64,000 bases of DNA from Flammeovirga sp. SJP92 (GCF_001583495.1 NZ_LQAQ01000100.1:186001-250000), one strand, 5' to 3'; positions 9,461 to 18,577 are shown, counted from the first letter of the stretch. Numbers and translations: made by a program. Notes: a model not told the origin generated them from the sequence alone.

Positions 9461-10867
9461 ATGAAAAATCAAACAAAACGTTTCTCAACAGCTAAAAAAC
9501 AAATCATTAAATTTTCATCCATCTTATTGCCAATCAGCATGATGTTCAATACAAATTGTACTACTTCAAACGCTCAAGAAGAACATGAAGTAACAGTTCC
9601 AAAATCGGAAAAATATATTAGTAAAATTACAGAAGTTACTACTCCAATCTCTAAAGTGAAAGACGGTTTTCCATTAGATTTTATCAGAGAAACACATAGA
9701 AACTTCAGTACTCCCAATTGGCAGGCGGCAGGTGATCAATCAGTGTATATCAATATGAATATCCCAGAGTTTATCAATGTAGATATTGCAATGCCTACAC
9801 ATGAAGAACGTCATTTGGAGCGTAAAATTGATGCTGATTTAGGAAATACAAAATTCACTTTAGAAGACGGGTCTGAAACTCCTACTTTAAATGAATATCT
9901 AAATGATGATTACAATAGAGTACAAGGGATCATCATGGCACATAAAGGAAAAGTAATTTTTGAAGCTTATCCTGGTATGAAACCAACAGATTATCATGTA
10001 TGGATGTCCGCTTCGAAAACAACAGTAGGTACATTGGCGATCTTGCTGGAAAGTGAAGGGAAATTGGATCTTGAAAAACCAATTACTTATTACGCAAAAG
10101 AATTAGCCGGAACAGCTTGGGATAAAGTATCCGTGAAGAATGCTTTGAACATGGCTTCTGGTTTGGACTTAGAAGAAACAACAGCGGCGTTCTCTGATCC
10201 TAATAGCTGGATTGAACAGTATTTTGCTTCTTTATTCGATATTGAAGGAACAGGTGACGGTTGGATTGAGGTGATGCGTAGAGTAAAACCAATTGAAGGT
10301 GAAGAGCCAGGTGATCGTTTCCGTTATTCAACGGCCATTACACAAGCTTTAGTATTGGCAATAGAAAGTGCGACAGGTCAAGCTTACAAAGATGTATTCA
10401 ATGAAAAAATTTGGTCTCAAGTAGGTGTTCATAATCAGTTTATGGTGGGCTTAGCCTCCGATTACCATGCCGTGGGTGGTGGATTAGTCAACACTACTAT
10501 TGAAGATGCATTGAAATATGCTATGATGTATACACCTAGTTGGAATGTGGTATCTGATAAAAGAGTAGTTACGCCTGAGATCTTAGAAAGAATCAGAACT
10601 TTAGGCGATCCAAAAGCTTACCAAGGAAGTGAAGAGGAAGGATATAGCTTAGAATGGACTGGTGATATTGGCGAAAGAAACTCTGCACAGTGGGATCAAG
10701 TTTGGGCTGATGGAGCGATGTTCAAGCACGGTAACATGCACCAAGGTATTTATGTTGATGCTGATAGAGATTTCTGTGCGTTTGTATTTTCAAACACACC
10801 TAATGAAAGATCAGATAAAGCTCCAGGTTTTATGCGTGCAGTTGCGAAAAAAGTAGCTGATCAATAA
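9461..10867 (+). CDS. Exported serine hydrolase 1 (EstB / class C beta-lactamase-like)
   Basis: The product has 468 residues. An N-terminal basic and hydrophobic export signal runs to about residue 39 (NAQEEHE); a Cys at 33 might make it a lipoprotein, but the lipobox is poor. The PF00144-type domain shows the SxxK motif at S183-K186 (WMSASK) and the catalytic Tyr at Y289 (FRYST). Upstream is the typical HKGKVIFEAYPGM strand pair. Such enzymes act through a Ser acyl-enzyme on esters, amides or lactams (EstB, 6-aminohexanoate-dimer hydrolase, DD-peptidases). It is one of four paralogs in this cluster. Site D lies directly upstream, and a terminator of the shared GCTCATCA family follows. Confidence 0.85.
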   Translation: MKNQTKRFSTAKKQIIKFSSILLPISMMFNTNCTTSNAQEEHEVTVPKSEKYISKITEVTTPISKVKDGFPLDFIRETHRNFSTPNWQAAGDQSVYINMNIPEFINVDIAMPTHEERHLERKIDADLGNTKFTLEDGSETPTLNEYLNDDYNRVQGIIMAHKGKVIFEAYPGMKPTDYHVWMSASKTTVGTLAILLESEGKLDLEKPITYYAKELAGTAWDKVSVKNALNMASGLDLEETTAAFSDPNSWIEQYFASLFDIEGTGDGWIEVMRRVKPIEGEEPGDRFRYSTAITQALVLAIESATGQAYKDVFNEKIWSQVGVHNQFMVGLASDYHAVGGGLVNTTIEDALKYAMMYTPSWNVVSDKRVVTPEILERIRTLGDPKAYQGSEEEGYSLEWTGDIGERNSAQWDQVWADGAMFKHGNMHQGIYVDADRDFCAFVFSNTPNERSDKAPGFMRAVAKKVADQ

Positions 10868-10900
10868 GAAAATATAGATTTATTAAATAGGATAGTAATT

Positions 10901-10946
10901 AGCTCATCAGGAGAGGTCTACGGACTGATTCTGATGGGCTTTTTGT
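10901..10946 (+). terminator. Terminator of the shared GCTCATCA family
   Basis: AGCTCATCAG (10901-10910) pairs with CTGATGGGCT (10931-10940) using one G-T pair and is followed by a T run. An inner GTCTACGGAC loop stem is shared with the copies at 12817 and 14361. Confidence 0.85.
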
Positions 10947-10985
10947 TTATAAAAATTTTTGATGTAAAGGCGAAATTTAACGAAA

Positions 10986-11044
10986 TCGTGCAAGTAGAAT
11001 AAATATTTTGTACAAATAGTATGAAAATTAATTGAAGATCTTTG
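10986..11044 (+). promoter_or_regulatory. Degenerate class I operator/promoter (site E, amidohydrolase 1)
   Basis: TCGTGCAAGTAG at 10986 and TTGTACAAATAG at 11008 are repeated with 22 rather than 21 bp. The octamer GATCTTTG at 11037-11044 starts 29 bp after the second half. A 173-nt leader follows; nothing else is seen in this 350-bp gap apart from the terminator at 10901. Confidence 0.5.
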
Positions 11045-11217
11045 AGGCATAGAATGATACAAGCAGACTATCAATTATCACACAACTTAGGTGGGTTGAG
11101 TTAAAATGAAATCTCAATACAGCTACTGTCTTGAGACTAGGTTTACAACCTTTAAAAACTAAAACCAATTTAATGTAAACCAAAAGAGAATTTTAATAAC
11201 CAACAATTTAATTTATC

Positions 11218-12795
11218 ATGAAAAAGAATACACTAAAATCCATTGCTTTTGTGGCTTTATTTCTACTGTTTATAGGTTGTGATGATGCCGGAAATACGAA
11301 ACAAAAAACTACAGGTTTTGATGTCGTAATCTTGAACGGTAGAGTAATGGATCCAGAAACAGATTTTGACGAAATAAGAAATGTCGGCATTAAAGATGGT
11401 CAGATTGAAATCATTACTTTAGAGAATATCTCAGGAAAAGATACGATTGATGCCACTGGGCATGTGGTTGCTCCTGGTTTTATCGATATACATTCTCATA
11501 TTTCAGATGTTCCATTTGGACAAAAAATAAGTTTAAGAGATGGAGTGACTACGCCACTTGATATGGAGGCAGGTGCCTATCCTGTAGACAGTTGGTATGG
11601 AAAATTGGAAGGGAAGTCTCAGACCAATTATGGTGCAACCGTATCTGCTGCAGGAATTAGAGAGCAAATGGCTAATCCTCACTATGATACTAAAACGAGC
11701 TCTGTTTTATTAGATGCATTTGATCCACATAGTTGTAGTCACTTAGATATGCACTTTACCTCTTGGCGTCCAAATGATGCTGAAATCGATACCATGGAGC
11801 AAATGATGGAAGAGGGTTTAAGCCAAGGAGCAATAGGTATCGGCGCCGTGACAGGTTATATGACAAAAGGGACGACTAGCCGTGAAACGATGATGTGGCA
11901 AAGATTAATGGGTAAACATAATCTAGCAACTGTTTTACACGGAAGGTTTTCAAGTCAGAATCCACCAGCAACAGGTATTTTGGGAACTCAGGAAATGTTA
12001 GCTAGCCAAGCGGCTTACGGTGGTGGCCTTTACGTTTGCCATATTCATCAACAAGCTTTAAATCTAACACCCTATATTTTAGATTTAGTAGAAACTTGTA
12101 GAGAAAAAGGTCAAGATGCAGTCGCTGCAATTTATCCTTATTGGCAGGGGTCAACCATAGCAGGTGCAGATTATTTAAAGCCTGAAAACTATCAGGAAAA
12201 TATGGGACGTCATTTTGATGATATCATCGAAGTGGCAACAATGAAACATCTTACAAAAGAACGTTATGAAGAATTGATGAAAACCAATCCAGGAACCTCG
12301 GTGATCTTTGGAGGTGTAGAAGAACAAGTAATGTTGAAGGCTTTAGCGGATCCAAGAACAATGGTTGAATCGGATGCTGTGCCATTGACAATTACGGCTA
12401 CAGGAAACCTAGCGTTGGATTGGGATACACCTTATGAAAACTTACAAGGACATCCACGTGGAGCCGGTACGCATGCGAAGGTGTTAAGATTAGTAAGAGA
12501 GCAAAATCTAATGCCTTTGATGTTGGCGATCTCAAAAATGAGTTATATGCAAGCTCAGTTTTTAGAAGACAATGGATTGGATGTAATGGCAACAAAAGGT
12601 AGAATTCAAGAAGGTATGGATGCTGATATTACTATTTTCCATCCTGATCAAGTGAAAGATAATGCAACCTTCGAACAAGGAGGTTTACCGTCAACAGGTA
12701 TTCCTTATGTTCTTGTAAATGGAACCATTATCGTTAAAGATTCTAAGGTTCAAAAAGGAGTTTACCCAGGAAAACCGATTAAGAGTGTCTATTAA
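11218..12795 (+). CDS. Amidohydrolase lipoprotein, D-aminoacylase-like
   Basis: The product has 525 residues. A lipoprotein signal ends in FIGC with Cys21, followed by DDAGN; acidic residues right after the Cys are also seen in surface-exported Bacteroidota lipoproteins, so outer-face location is possible. The composite beta domain and TIM barrel follow: ATGHVVAPGFIDIHSH with metal ligands H92 and H94, GVTT, and C-terminal GMDADITIF. The barrel resembles N-acyl-D-amino-acid deacylases (COG3653). It would hydrolyse an amide bond with one or two bound divalent metals. It is the only amidohydrolase of the three with a lipobox. Terminator at 12817. Confidence 0.8.
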   Translation: MKKNTLKSIAFVALFLLFIGCDDAGNTKQKTTGFDVVILNGRVMDPETDFDEIRNVGIKDGQIEIITLENISGKDTIDATGHVVAPGFIDIHSHISDVPFGQKISLRDGVTTPLDMEAGAYPVDSWYGKLEGKSQTNYGATVSAAGIREQMANPHYDTKTSSVLLDAFDPHSCSHLDMHFTSWRPNDAEIDTMEQMMEEGLSQGAIGIGAVTGYMTKGTTSRETMMWQRLMGKHNLATVLHGRFSSQNPPATGILGTQEMLASQAAYGGGLYVCHIHQQALNLTPYILDLVETCREKGQDAVAAIYPYWQGSTIAGADYLKPENYQENMGRHFDDIIEVATMKHLTKERYEELMKTNPGTSVIFGGVEEQVMLKALADPRTMVESDAVPLTITATGNLALDWDTPYENLQGHPRGAGTHAKVLRLVREQNLMPLMLAISKMSYMQAQFLEDNGLDVMATKGRIQEGMDADITIFHPDQVKDNATFEQGGLPSTGIPYVLVNGTIIVKDSKVQKGVYPGKPIKSVY

Positions 12796-12816
12796 TTTAT
12801 AGAAATTAAATAGTTA

Positions 12817-12862
12817 AAAGCTCATCAGAAGAAGTCTGCGGACTGATTTTGATGGGCTTTTC
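12817..12862 (+). terminator. Terminator of the shared GCTCATCA family
   Basis: AAAAGCTCATCA (12817-12828) pairs with TGATGGGCTTTT (12850-12861). The inner stem is GTCTGCGGAC. It belongs to a duplicated terminator-operator cassette. Confidence 0.85.
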
Positions 12863-12893
12863 TTGTTATATCAAATAATCCAATCTGCCGACA

Positions 12894-12951
12894 TCTTGTA
12901 TACGCTTGCTTTTTTCTTGTAAATGATTCCACCCTCAAAGAAGGATATTTG
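12894..12951 (+). promoter_or_regulatory. Class I operator/promoter (site B, serine hydrolase 2)
   Basis: TGCCGACA precedes half-site 1 TCTTGTATAC (12894). Half-site 2 TCTTGTAAATG is at 12915 (+21). The octamer GATATTTG is at 12944-12951 (+29). ATG follows 34 bp later. Confidence 0.75.
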
Positions 12952-12985
12952 TATATCATTAATAATCAATCAAATTACTAAGAAA

Positions 12986-14278
12986 ATGAAAAGCTTAAAT
13001 CAACAATCTCAAGAAAACAATATCATTGAAGCAAATGCTGAGAATTTAAAAAGCAATATCCCTTTGAATAAAACACAAGAGGTGAGCCAATTCTTTAATC
13101 AGCCAGAGAATAAAGTAAAGATGCAGTTTCCTAACGAAATGTCATCTTATGCATGGATAGAGCAATCAAAATATTATCCGACAGCACAAGTACCAAGAAG
13201 TGGTCAAGTAAGTGAATTGCCTTACAATGTAAATGCAAATATTGGAGAGATTCAGTATAAGAATAAAGACGACAATATGGTGAGTGTCAACCAACACTTT
13301 GATACGAAACCTATTGATGCAATGGTAGTCGTAAAGAATGGTGAAATTGTTTATGAGCGTTATAAAACAATGAAGCCAGATGAAAAGCATCTTTGGTATT
13401 CAGTGTCTAAAGTAACAGGAGCATTGATGTTGGCTTTTCTTGAATATGAACAAAAAGTAGATGTCAATAATTATGTTTCTTTCTACTTACCAGAATTGAA
13501 AGATTCCGTTTGGGATACTGTAAAAGTAGAAGAAGCATTGGATATGGCTACTGGCTTAAATGGCACTGAGCACGATGAGGAAATTCAGAATTCAAGAACT
13601 GATCCTGATCAAATTTGGTACCGTTGGGCGGCAACTTCAGCAGTGGGTATTTTGCCAGATGTAAAAGGTAGAAATGAAACTTGGGTGGATGTTTTAAGAT
13701 CTATGGAAAGAAAAACTCCAGGTCATCAGAAGTTTGAATATAACTCTATCAATACTTTCGTAATCAACCGTATTGCTGAGAGAGTAGCAGACAAACCATT
13801 GAACGAAATGTTTGCAGATCGTATCTGGAGTAAAGCTGGAATGGAGCATGATGCCTTTTATATGATGAGTCCTTCAGGAAATACTTTAGGTTTTTTAGGG
13901 GTAAATTCAAGCCTTAGAGATCTAGCAAGATGGGGAATGGTATTTACACCAAGTTGCGAAAAAATTGCAGGAGAAGCACTTGTCCCACAAGAAATCATGG
14001 ATAAGTTTTATGATAACAGATTTGTAGAAATGTATGATAAAGGGTGGATTGGTAAACAAAACACAGTTTCTTTCTATGATGAAGCAGGCAAAATCTACAA
14101 TAGATATCAATGGGATGCTATTATGTCTGATGGAGATTTGTATAAAAAAGGAGTAGGAGGACAAGGTGTCTACATATCACCAGAAAATGATACAGTAGTA
14201 GCATGGTTCTGTACTAGTGATGGAGAAAACCAAGAAGAAGCAATGGCAAGAGCAATTGTCAAAGCGATTAATGCATAA
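12986..14278 (+). CDS. Serine hydrolase 2, predicted cytoplasmic
   Basis: The product has 430 residues. An in-frame ATG at 12923 falls inside the promoter (it would include the octamer), so the start at 12986 is chosen. The SxxK motif is S139-K142 (WYSVSK) and the Tyr motif is Y252 (EYNSI). Unlike its three paralogs it lacks any signal peptide: the first 40 residues are polar and Asn/Gln-rich. This suggests a cytoplasmic step after an exported one, or loss of the signal. It belongs to the same EstB/class C-like family. It is flanked by the cassette terminators at 12817 and 14361 and carries its own operator, site B. Confidence 0.85.
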   Translation: MKSLNQQSQENNIIEANAENLKSNIPLNKTQEVSQFFNQPENKVKMQFPNEMSSYAWIEQSKYYPTAQVPRSGQVSELPYNVNANIGEIQYKNKDDNMVSVNQHFDTKPIDAMVVVKNGEIVYERYKTMKPDEKHLWYSVSKVTGALMLAFLEYEQKVDVNNYVSFYLPELKDSVWDTVKVEEALDMATGLNGTEHDEEIQNSRTDPDQIWYRWAATSAVGILPDVKGRNETWVDVLRSMERKTPGHQKFEYNSINTFVINRIAERVADKPLNEMFADRIWSKAGMEHDAFYMMSPSGNTLGFLGVNSSLRDLARWGMVFTPSCEKIAGEALVPQEIMDKFYDNRFVEMYDKGWIGKQNTVSFYDEAGKIYNRYQWDAIMSDGDLYKKGVGGQGVYISPENDTVVAWFCTSDGENQEEAMARAIVKAINA

Positions 14279-14360
14279 CAATGAGCAATAATGTAAGGGT
14301 CCTGATTTATATCTCTTTTGGTGATGAAGGAGGTAGATGGAAGGTATTGAATTGATTGAT

Positions 14361-14407
14361 AAGCTCATCAGAAGAGGTCTGCGGACTGATTTTGATGGGC
14401 TTTTTTG
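14361..14407 (+). terminator. Terminator of the shared GCTCATCA family
   Basis: AAGCTCATCA (14361-14370) pairs with TGATGGGC (14393-14400) and is followed by six T. Nearly identical to the one at 12817. Confidence 0.9.
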
Positions 14408-14435
14408 GTATAATTCTAAATTCAATCTGCCGAAA

Positions 14436-14493
14436 TTTTGTATACGCTTGCTCAGATCTTGTATATCATTCCTTCTAAAAACCATGACCTTTG
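14436..14493 (+). promoter_or_regulatory. Class I operator/promoter (site C, amidohydrolase 2 operon)
   Basis: TGCCGAAA precedes half-site 1 TTTTGTATAC (14436). Half-site 2 TCTTGTATATC is at 14457 (+21). The octamer GACCTTTG is at 14486-14493 (+29). Confidence 0.75.
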
Positions 14494-14566
14494 TTTCATA
14501 AGCTATTAAGCAAAGAGGTACACTAACACTTCTTTGAATTATCATACTATTAAATATTCAATCAAA

Positions 14567-16222
14567 ATGAAAAATCTAAAAAAAGTTACTGTTTTCACTG
14601 CTAAAAAAATTCGTACTATGGATCAAGGAAACCCAGAAGCGGAAGCAATAGCAGTGCTTGATGGAAAAATATTATCAATAGGTACATTAGAATTTATGAA
14701 GCCTTGGCTTGACAGGTATGATGTTACTTATGACGATACATTAAAAGATAAAATTATTCTTCCTGGTTTAATCGAACCACATTCTCACTGTTGGATGTCA
14801 GCAGGTTTTCTAGGTTTAGATTATATAGGCCCACTTCCTTGGCCAGGTTTGAATGGTATCAATCCACCTCACCCTCATTATGAAGATGTGATTGAATATT
14901 TAAAAGAAATTGATGCGAAGAAGGAAGACCCGAACGAACCAATCATTGCTTGGGGTTTTGATCCCGCCAATCAAGGAGGAAGTTTAGACCGTAAAGTTTT
15001 GGATGCTATATCTTCTACTCGTCCCATTTTTGTGATTGGCTTTGCTCCTCACTTTGCTTATTTAAATTCCCCTGCCATTGAGATGGCAAATATTCCAGAA
15101 GGCTTACAATCTCCTCATATTTTGAGAGAAGAAAACGGTGAATTGAAAGGTGTTTTCTTGGAATCTGATGGAGCTAAATTAGCCATCGCACCAATTATAG
15201 ATGTTATCTCAGAATTGGGAGGAGAAAAAGGTTTGAAGTTTATGAGTGGAATTGGTCACCGTGCAGGTATCACCACTATTGCCGATTTGATGTTTGGTGT
15301 TTTGAATTATGATGAAGAATTAAAAGATCATGTCAATGCAACTAACGATCCTGAATTTCCAATTCGTATGTCATTAACTCCACATGCGATGTCGATGACA
15401 TTAGCTCACGGAGATAAAGCACCAGAATTTGTAAAAGGGTTGAAGCAATATGAAACGGATAAGTTATTTTTCACAGGAGTAAAATTCTTGAGCGATGGTT
15501 CTTTCCCGTTGATGGGATCTCAAGTCAACTTCCCAGGTTATTTAGATGGAGGAAATGGTGTAGATGGAGATGCTTCTTTCAAAGAAATGCTTCCTTATTG
15601 GAAAGCTGGTTTTCAAATTCACTGTCATGCAAACGGCGATTTGGCTTTAGATAATTCTTTAGATATGCTAGCCAAATTACAGGAAGTTCATCCTCGTTTT
15701 GATCATAGATTTACCATAGAACATTATGCGATTAGTAATCCAATGCAAGCAAGAAGATTGAAAGCATTAGGAGGCTTGGCCAGTGTCAATAACTACTTCT
15801 CGCATTTTAGATCATTATTGCATTCTGAACATGCATACGGTCCTGATAGAGCACAGAGAGAAGCACGTTTGGGATCATTAGAAAGAGAAGGAGTTATCTT
15901 CGCTTTGCATTCAGATTACCCACAAGTAGTAGTACCAATGCATCCACTAACAGCAGTGTATGCTGCAGTCACAAGAATTGCTGAAGATGGAAAAACAGTG
16001 GTAGCAGAACACGAAAGAATTGGTGTAGAAAGAGCATTACGTGCGGTGACGATTGATGCTGCTTACATCTTAGGATTGGAGGATAAAATTGGTAGCCTTG
16101 AACAAGGAAAAATGGCAGACTTTACCGTATTGGATCAAGATCCGATGGAAGTTGAGCCAGAAGAAATCAAGGATATTCCAATCTGGGGAACGGTATTAGG
16201 TGGTAAAATCAATAAATGCTAG
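14567..16222 (+). CDS. Amidohydrolase family 3 protein (YtcJ/NfdA-like)
   Basis: The product has 551 residues and no signal peptide. An upstream in-frame TTG at 14534 is possible, but the ATG at 14567 fits the position where neighbouring genes start. The family-3 pattern is complete: LPGLIEPHSH with ligands H72 and H74, WGFDPANQGG, KFLSDGS, FQIHCHANGD, and C-terminal GSLEQGKMADFTVLD. Relatives include N-substituted formamide deformylase; they cleave C-N bonds with bound zinc. It is followed 4 bp later by the CobW-like GTPase, so it is the first gene of an operon with a metallochaperone and probably the MerC-like gene. Confidence 0.85.
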   Translation: MKNLKKVTVFTAKKIRTMDQGNPEAEAIAVLDGKILSIGTLEFMKPWLDRYDVTYDDTLKDKIILPGLIEPHSHCWMSAGFLGLDYIGPLPWPGLNGINPPHPHYEDVIEYLKEIDAKKEDPNEPIIAWGFDPANQGGSLDRKVLDAISSTRPIFVIGFAPHFAYLNSPAIEMANIPEGLQSPHILREENGELKGVFLESDGAKLAIAPIIDVISELGGEKGLKFMSGIGHRAGITTIADLMFGVLNYDEELKDHVNATNDPEFPIRMSLTPHAMSMTLAHGDKAPEFVKGLKQYETDKLFFTGVKFLSDGSFPLMGSQVNFPGYLDGGNGVDGDASFKEMLPYWKAGFQIHCHANGDLALDNSLDMLAKLQEVHPRFDHRFTIEHYAISNPMQARRLKALGGLASVNNYFSHFRSLLHSEHAYGPDRAQREARLGSLEREGVIFALHSDYPQVVVPMHPLTAVYAAVTRIAEDGKTVVAEHERIGVERALRAVTIDAAYILGLEDKIGSLEQGKMADFTVLDQDPMEVEPEEIKDIPIWGTVLGGKINKC

Positions 16223-16226
16223 TAAG

Positions 16227-17279
16227 ATGAATTCGATTAGAAAGACAATGACGAATCCATTGGATCAAGCTTTGGATGCAAGACAAACAATGTCGGGGTT
16301 AATATTTGCCGCTATGGCATTGAGAAATAAAAATACAGCACCTGTAAAAACAATTCCTCTTACCATTTTAGGAGGTTTTCTTGGAGCAGGAAAAACAACA
16401 ATGCTCAATCACATCCTTCAAAATCCAGTAGGTAGAAAGATTACCGTTTTGGTTAATGACTTCGGAAAAATCAATATTGATGCTACAATGGTAGAATCGC
16501 AAACAGATGATATGATTAGCCTGACCAACGGTTGTGCATGTTGTGCGGTATCAAGCGATTTAACGAAAACATTAATCGACATTTCTGAAAAAGAAGAACA
16601 ACCTGATGCCATTATTCTTGAATGTAGTGGTGTAGCAGAACCGGGTTCTATAGCACAAATCGTTTTGTCAAATAAAGCAATTCGATTGGATGGGATCATT
16701 ACTTTGGTAGATGCGGAGACGTTTTTTGAACGTTTGGAAGATGAATCAAGCCAACAATTATTCATCAATCAACTGACTTCTGCAGATATCATTTCCATTG
16801 GTAAAACAGATTTAGTTTCTGAAGAAGAAAAACAAAAAATCAACCAATGGATCGCAAAACATCAACCCAATAAAGCTGTTTTGGAAACAGTGGAAGGTGA
16901 TGTGCCTACTGATGTGATATTGGGCGTTGAGGCGGATCATAATTTGGAAGATGAAAAAACAAAATCCATCAAAAAAACGAATCACAAGCACACATTTGAG
17001 AGCGTTAGTTTTTCATTTGATCAACCCTTTAAGGAAGAAAAGATCAATGCATTTATAAAGAATTTACCCGCTCATATCATCAGAGCAAAAGGAATTTTGC
17101 AGATAGACAGTGATTTGAATAAAAAAATGATCTATCAAAGAGTAAGCAAACGCTGGTCATTGAAAAGTGATGAACAATGGGGTAGTGAAACGCCTATTTC
17201 CCAATTGGTATTTATTGCCAACAAAGGAACATTAGATAAAGAGCAATTAGAAAAGAGCTTGAGAGAAGCAATAGTTTGA
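16227..17279 (+). CDS. CobW/COG0523-family GTPase, candidate metallochaperone
   Basis: The product has 350 residues. Walker A is GGFLGAGKT (49-57), the metal-binding CxCC motif is C103, C105, C106 (NGCACC), and the switch region ECSGVAEP follows. A C-terminal CobW domain carries the short His patch NHKH. COG0523 GTPases deliver metals, mostly zinc, to client enzymes. The first 40 residues before the G domain are an extension not usual for the family. The gene starts 4 bp after the amidohydrolase stop (ATG at 16227), which makes that metal-dependent enzyme the likely client. This is an inference from linkage. Terminator at 17300. Confidence 0.85.
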   Translation: MNSIRKTMTNPLDQALDARQTMSGLIFAAMALRNKNTAPVKTIPLTILGGFLGAGKTTMLNHILQNPVGRKITVLVNDFGKINIDATMVESQTDDMISLTNGCACCAVSSDLTKTLIDISEKEEQPDAIILECSGVAEPGSIAQIVLSNKAIRLDGIITLVDAETFFERLEDESSQQLFINQLTSADIISIGKTDLVSEEEKQKINQWIAKHQPNKAVLETVEGDVPTDVILGVEADHNLEDEKTKSIKKTNHKHTFESVSFSFDQPFKEEKINAFIKNLPAHIIRAKGILQIDSDLNKKMIYQRVSKRWSLKSDEQWGSETPISQLVFIANKGTLDKEQLEKSLREAIV

Positions 17280-17299
17280 TAATAGTAGTAATGAAAATG

Positions 17300-17342
17300 C
17301 TCATTAGATAGAGAGTCACCATTTCATCTGATGGGCTTTTCT
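17300..17342 (+). terminator. Terminator after CobW gene, diverged GCTCATCA family
   Basis: GCTCATTAGAT (17300-17310) pairs with ATCTGATGGGC (17327-17337) and is followed by TTTT. It ends in the same GATGGGCTTTT as the copies at 10901, 12817 and 14361. Confidence 0.8.
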
Positions 17343-17380
17343 TTTCTCACACTTTCCATCTCATTTAATCTATTTAAAAT

Positions 17381-17794
17381 ATGAATACCCTAAAAAAAGA
17401 ATTTTACAGATACACTGACCAAATAGGCATTACAGGCTCATTTATATGTTTAATCCATTGTATTATCACTTCGGGCTTGATGATAGGTAGTACAGTGATG
17501 TCAAATGCATCCCATCATCATGAACACGCGCATCATCATACTTTAGATGTATGGGGAATGATCGATTTGTCAATGGTAGTGGTCAGTGGCATTGCTGTTT
17601 ATTTTTCCACATTAAAATCTACTGATGAAGAATTTCAAAATAAGCTGATGTGGGCAACATATATTGTTTATAGTTTTTGTATGCTTTCAAAATATATGGG
17701 TTTTGAACCTGTTGGCTTGACTTACCTTTCTTACCTCATGTCTTTCTCTCTAATAGGGATGCATACAGTGAATCTGAAAAGGTGTGCTCATTAA
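17381..17794 (+). CDS. MerC-like small membrane protein 1
   Basis: The product has 137 residues with about four membrane segments. The MerC hallmark is present near the N-terminus: DQIGITGSFICLIHC, where the Cys and HC are in the position of the MerC metal site. A His cluster (HHHEHAHHH) lies in the first loop. MerC proteins move Hg(II) inward; distant relatives in Bacteroidota have unknown metals. It is clearly paralogous to the gene at 25660. No operator of its own is seen, so it is probably expressed with the amidohydrolase-CobW genes through the terminator at 17300, or from an unrecognised promoter. A role in metal supply to the amidohydrolases is conjecture. Confidence 0.75.
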   Translation: MNTLKKEFYRYTDQIGITGSFICLIHCIITSGLMIGSTVMSNASHHHEHAHHHTLDVWGMIDLSMVVVSGIAVYFSTLKSTDEEFQNKLMWATYIVYSFCMLSKYMGFEPVGLTYLSYLMSFSLIGMHTVNLKRCAH

Positions 17795-17830
17795 TATTGG
17801 TGTATGTCCCTTTGGTTCATTTTGCCCAAA

Positions 17831-17888
17831 TCATACAACCGCATGGAGATTTCTTGTAAATAGTTCGCTGATAAACAAAGCATCTTTG
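17831..17888 (+). promoter_or_regulatory. Class I operator/promoter (site F, TRIC-like gene)
   Basis: Half-site 1 TCATACAACC is at 17831, half-site 2 TCTTGTAAATAG at 17852 (+21), and the octamer CATCTTTG at 17881-17888 (+29). ATG follows 33 bp later. Confidence 0.7.
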
Positions 17889-17921
17889 TATATCAATCAA
17901 TCTCATCAAGAAAATAAAACT

Positions 17922-18572
17922 ATGAACAATTTAGATATTTACTATACACTTGGTATGCTTGGAACTGTTGCATTTGCAGTGACGGCAGTATTGGCAGTTA
18001 TTCCAAAACAAATTGATTTATTCGGTGCTATCGTAATGGGTATTGTCACTGCCGTTGGTGGAGGAACCATTAGAGATATGATTTTGGGAGCGCCTGTCTT
18101 TTGGGCATCAGACCTTAATTATATATGGGTGGCAATTGCCTCAAGTATTGTTGCTTTTTATGGTAATCAATTTATGTCTAGAAAAAATATATATGCCCTA
18201 ATGCTTTATTTGGATGGCATCGGTATTGCCATGTTTGTGATTCAAGGAGCAGACAAAGCGTTGGCTTTGGACTTTGCATTGCCGGTAGGACCAGTCTTAT
18301 TAGGTTTGATTACTGCGATTGGAGGAGGTATTACCAGAGATGTATTAGCGGGGAATACGACGCTTTTATTGAAGAAAGAACTTTACGCACTGCCTTTGAC
18401 CTTTGGAGTAATCCTTTACTTAATATTGATTCAGGTGTTTCCTGAGAAAGTAAAATTACTGGGAACATTGTGTGCAACACTTACTTTCTTTATTCGTGCA
18501 GCTGCTATTCATTGGAAATTACATGTTCCAAAGTGGATGCTGACGCAAAAAAGGGGTATTTTCTCTAATTGA
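17922..18572 (+). CDS. TRIC/YicG-family membrane protein (UPF0126)
   Basis: The product has 216 residues and about seven membrane helices. It contains two copies of the family signature: GIVTAVGGGTIRDMILG and LITAIGGGITRDVLAG, each a glycine-rich kinked helix ending in RD. Such proteins form trimeric cation channels (prokaryotic TRIC); some members have been annotated as glycine transporters. The open frame extends upstream to 17784, but that would run through the operator, and the ATG at 17922 starts directly with the first hydrophobic segment. Its operator, site F, puts it in the same regulon as the hydrolases. Confidence 0.85.
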   Translation: MNNLDIYYTLGMLGTVAFAVTAVLAVIPKQIDLFGAIVMGIVTAVGGGTIRDMILGAPVFWASDLNYIWVAIASSIVAFYGNQFMSRKNIYALMLYLDGIGIAMFVIQGADKALALDFALPVGPVLLGLITAIGGGITRDVLAGNTTLLLKKELYALPLTFGVILYLILIQVFPEKVKLLGTLCATLTFFIRAAAIHWKLHVPKWMLTQKRGIFSN

Positions 18573-18577
18573 TCAAA

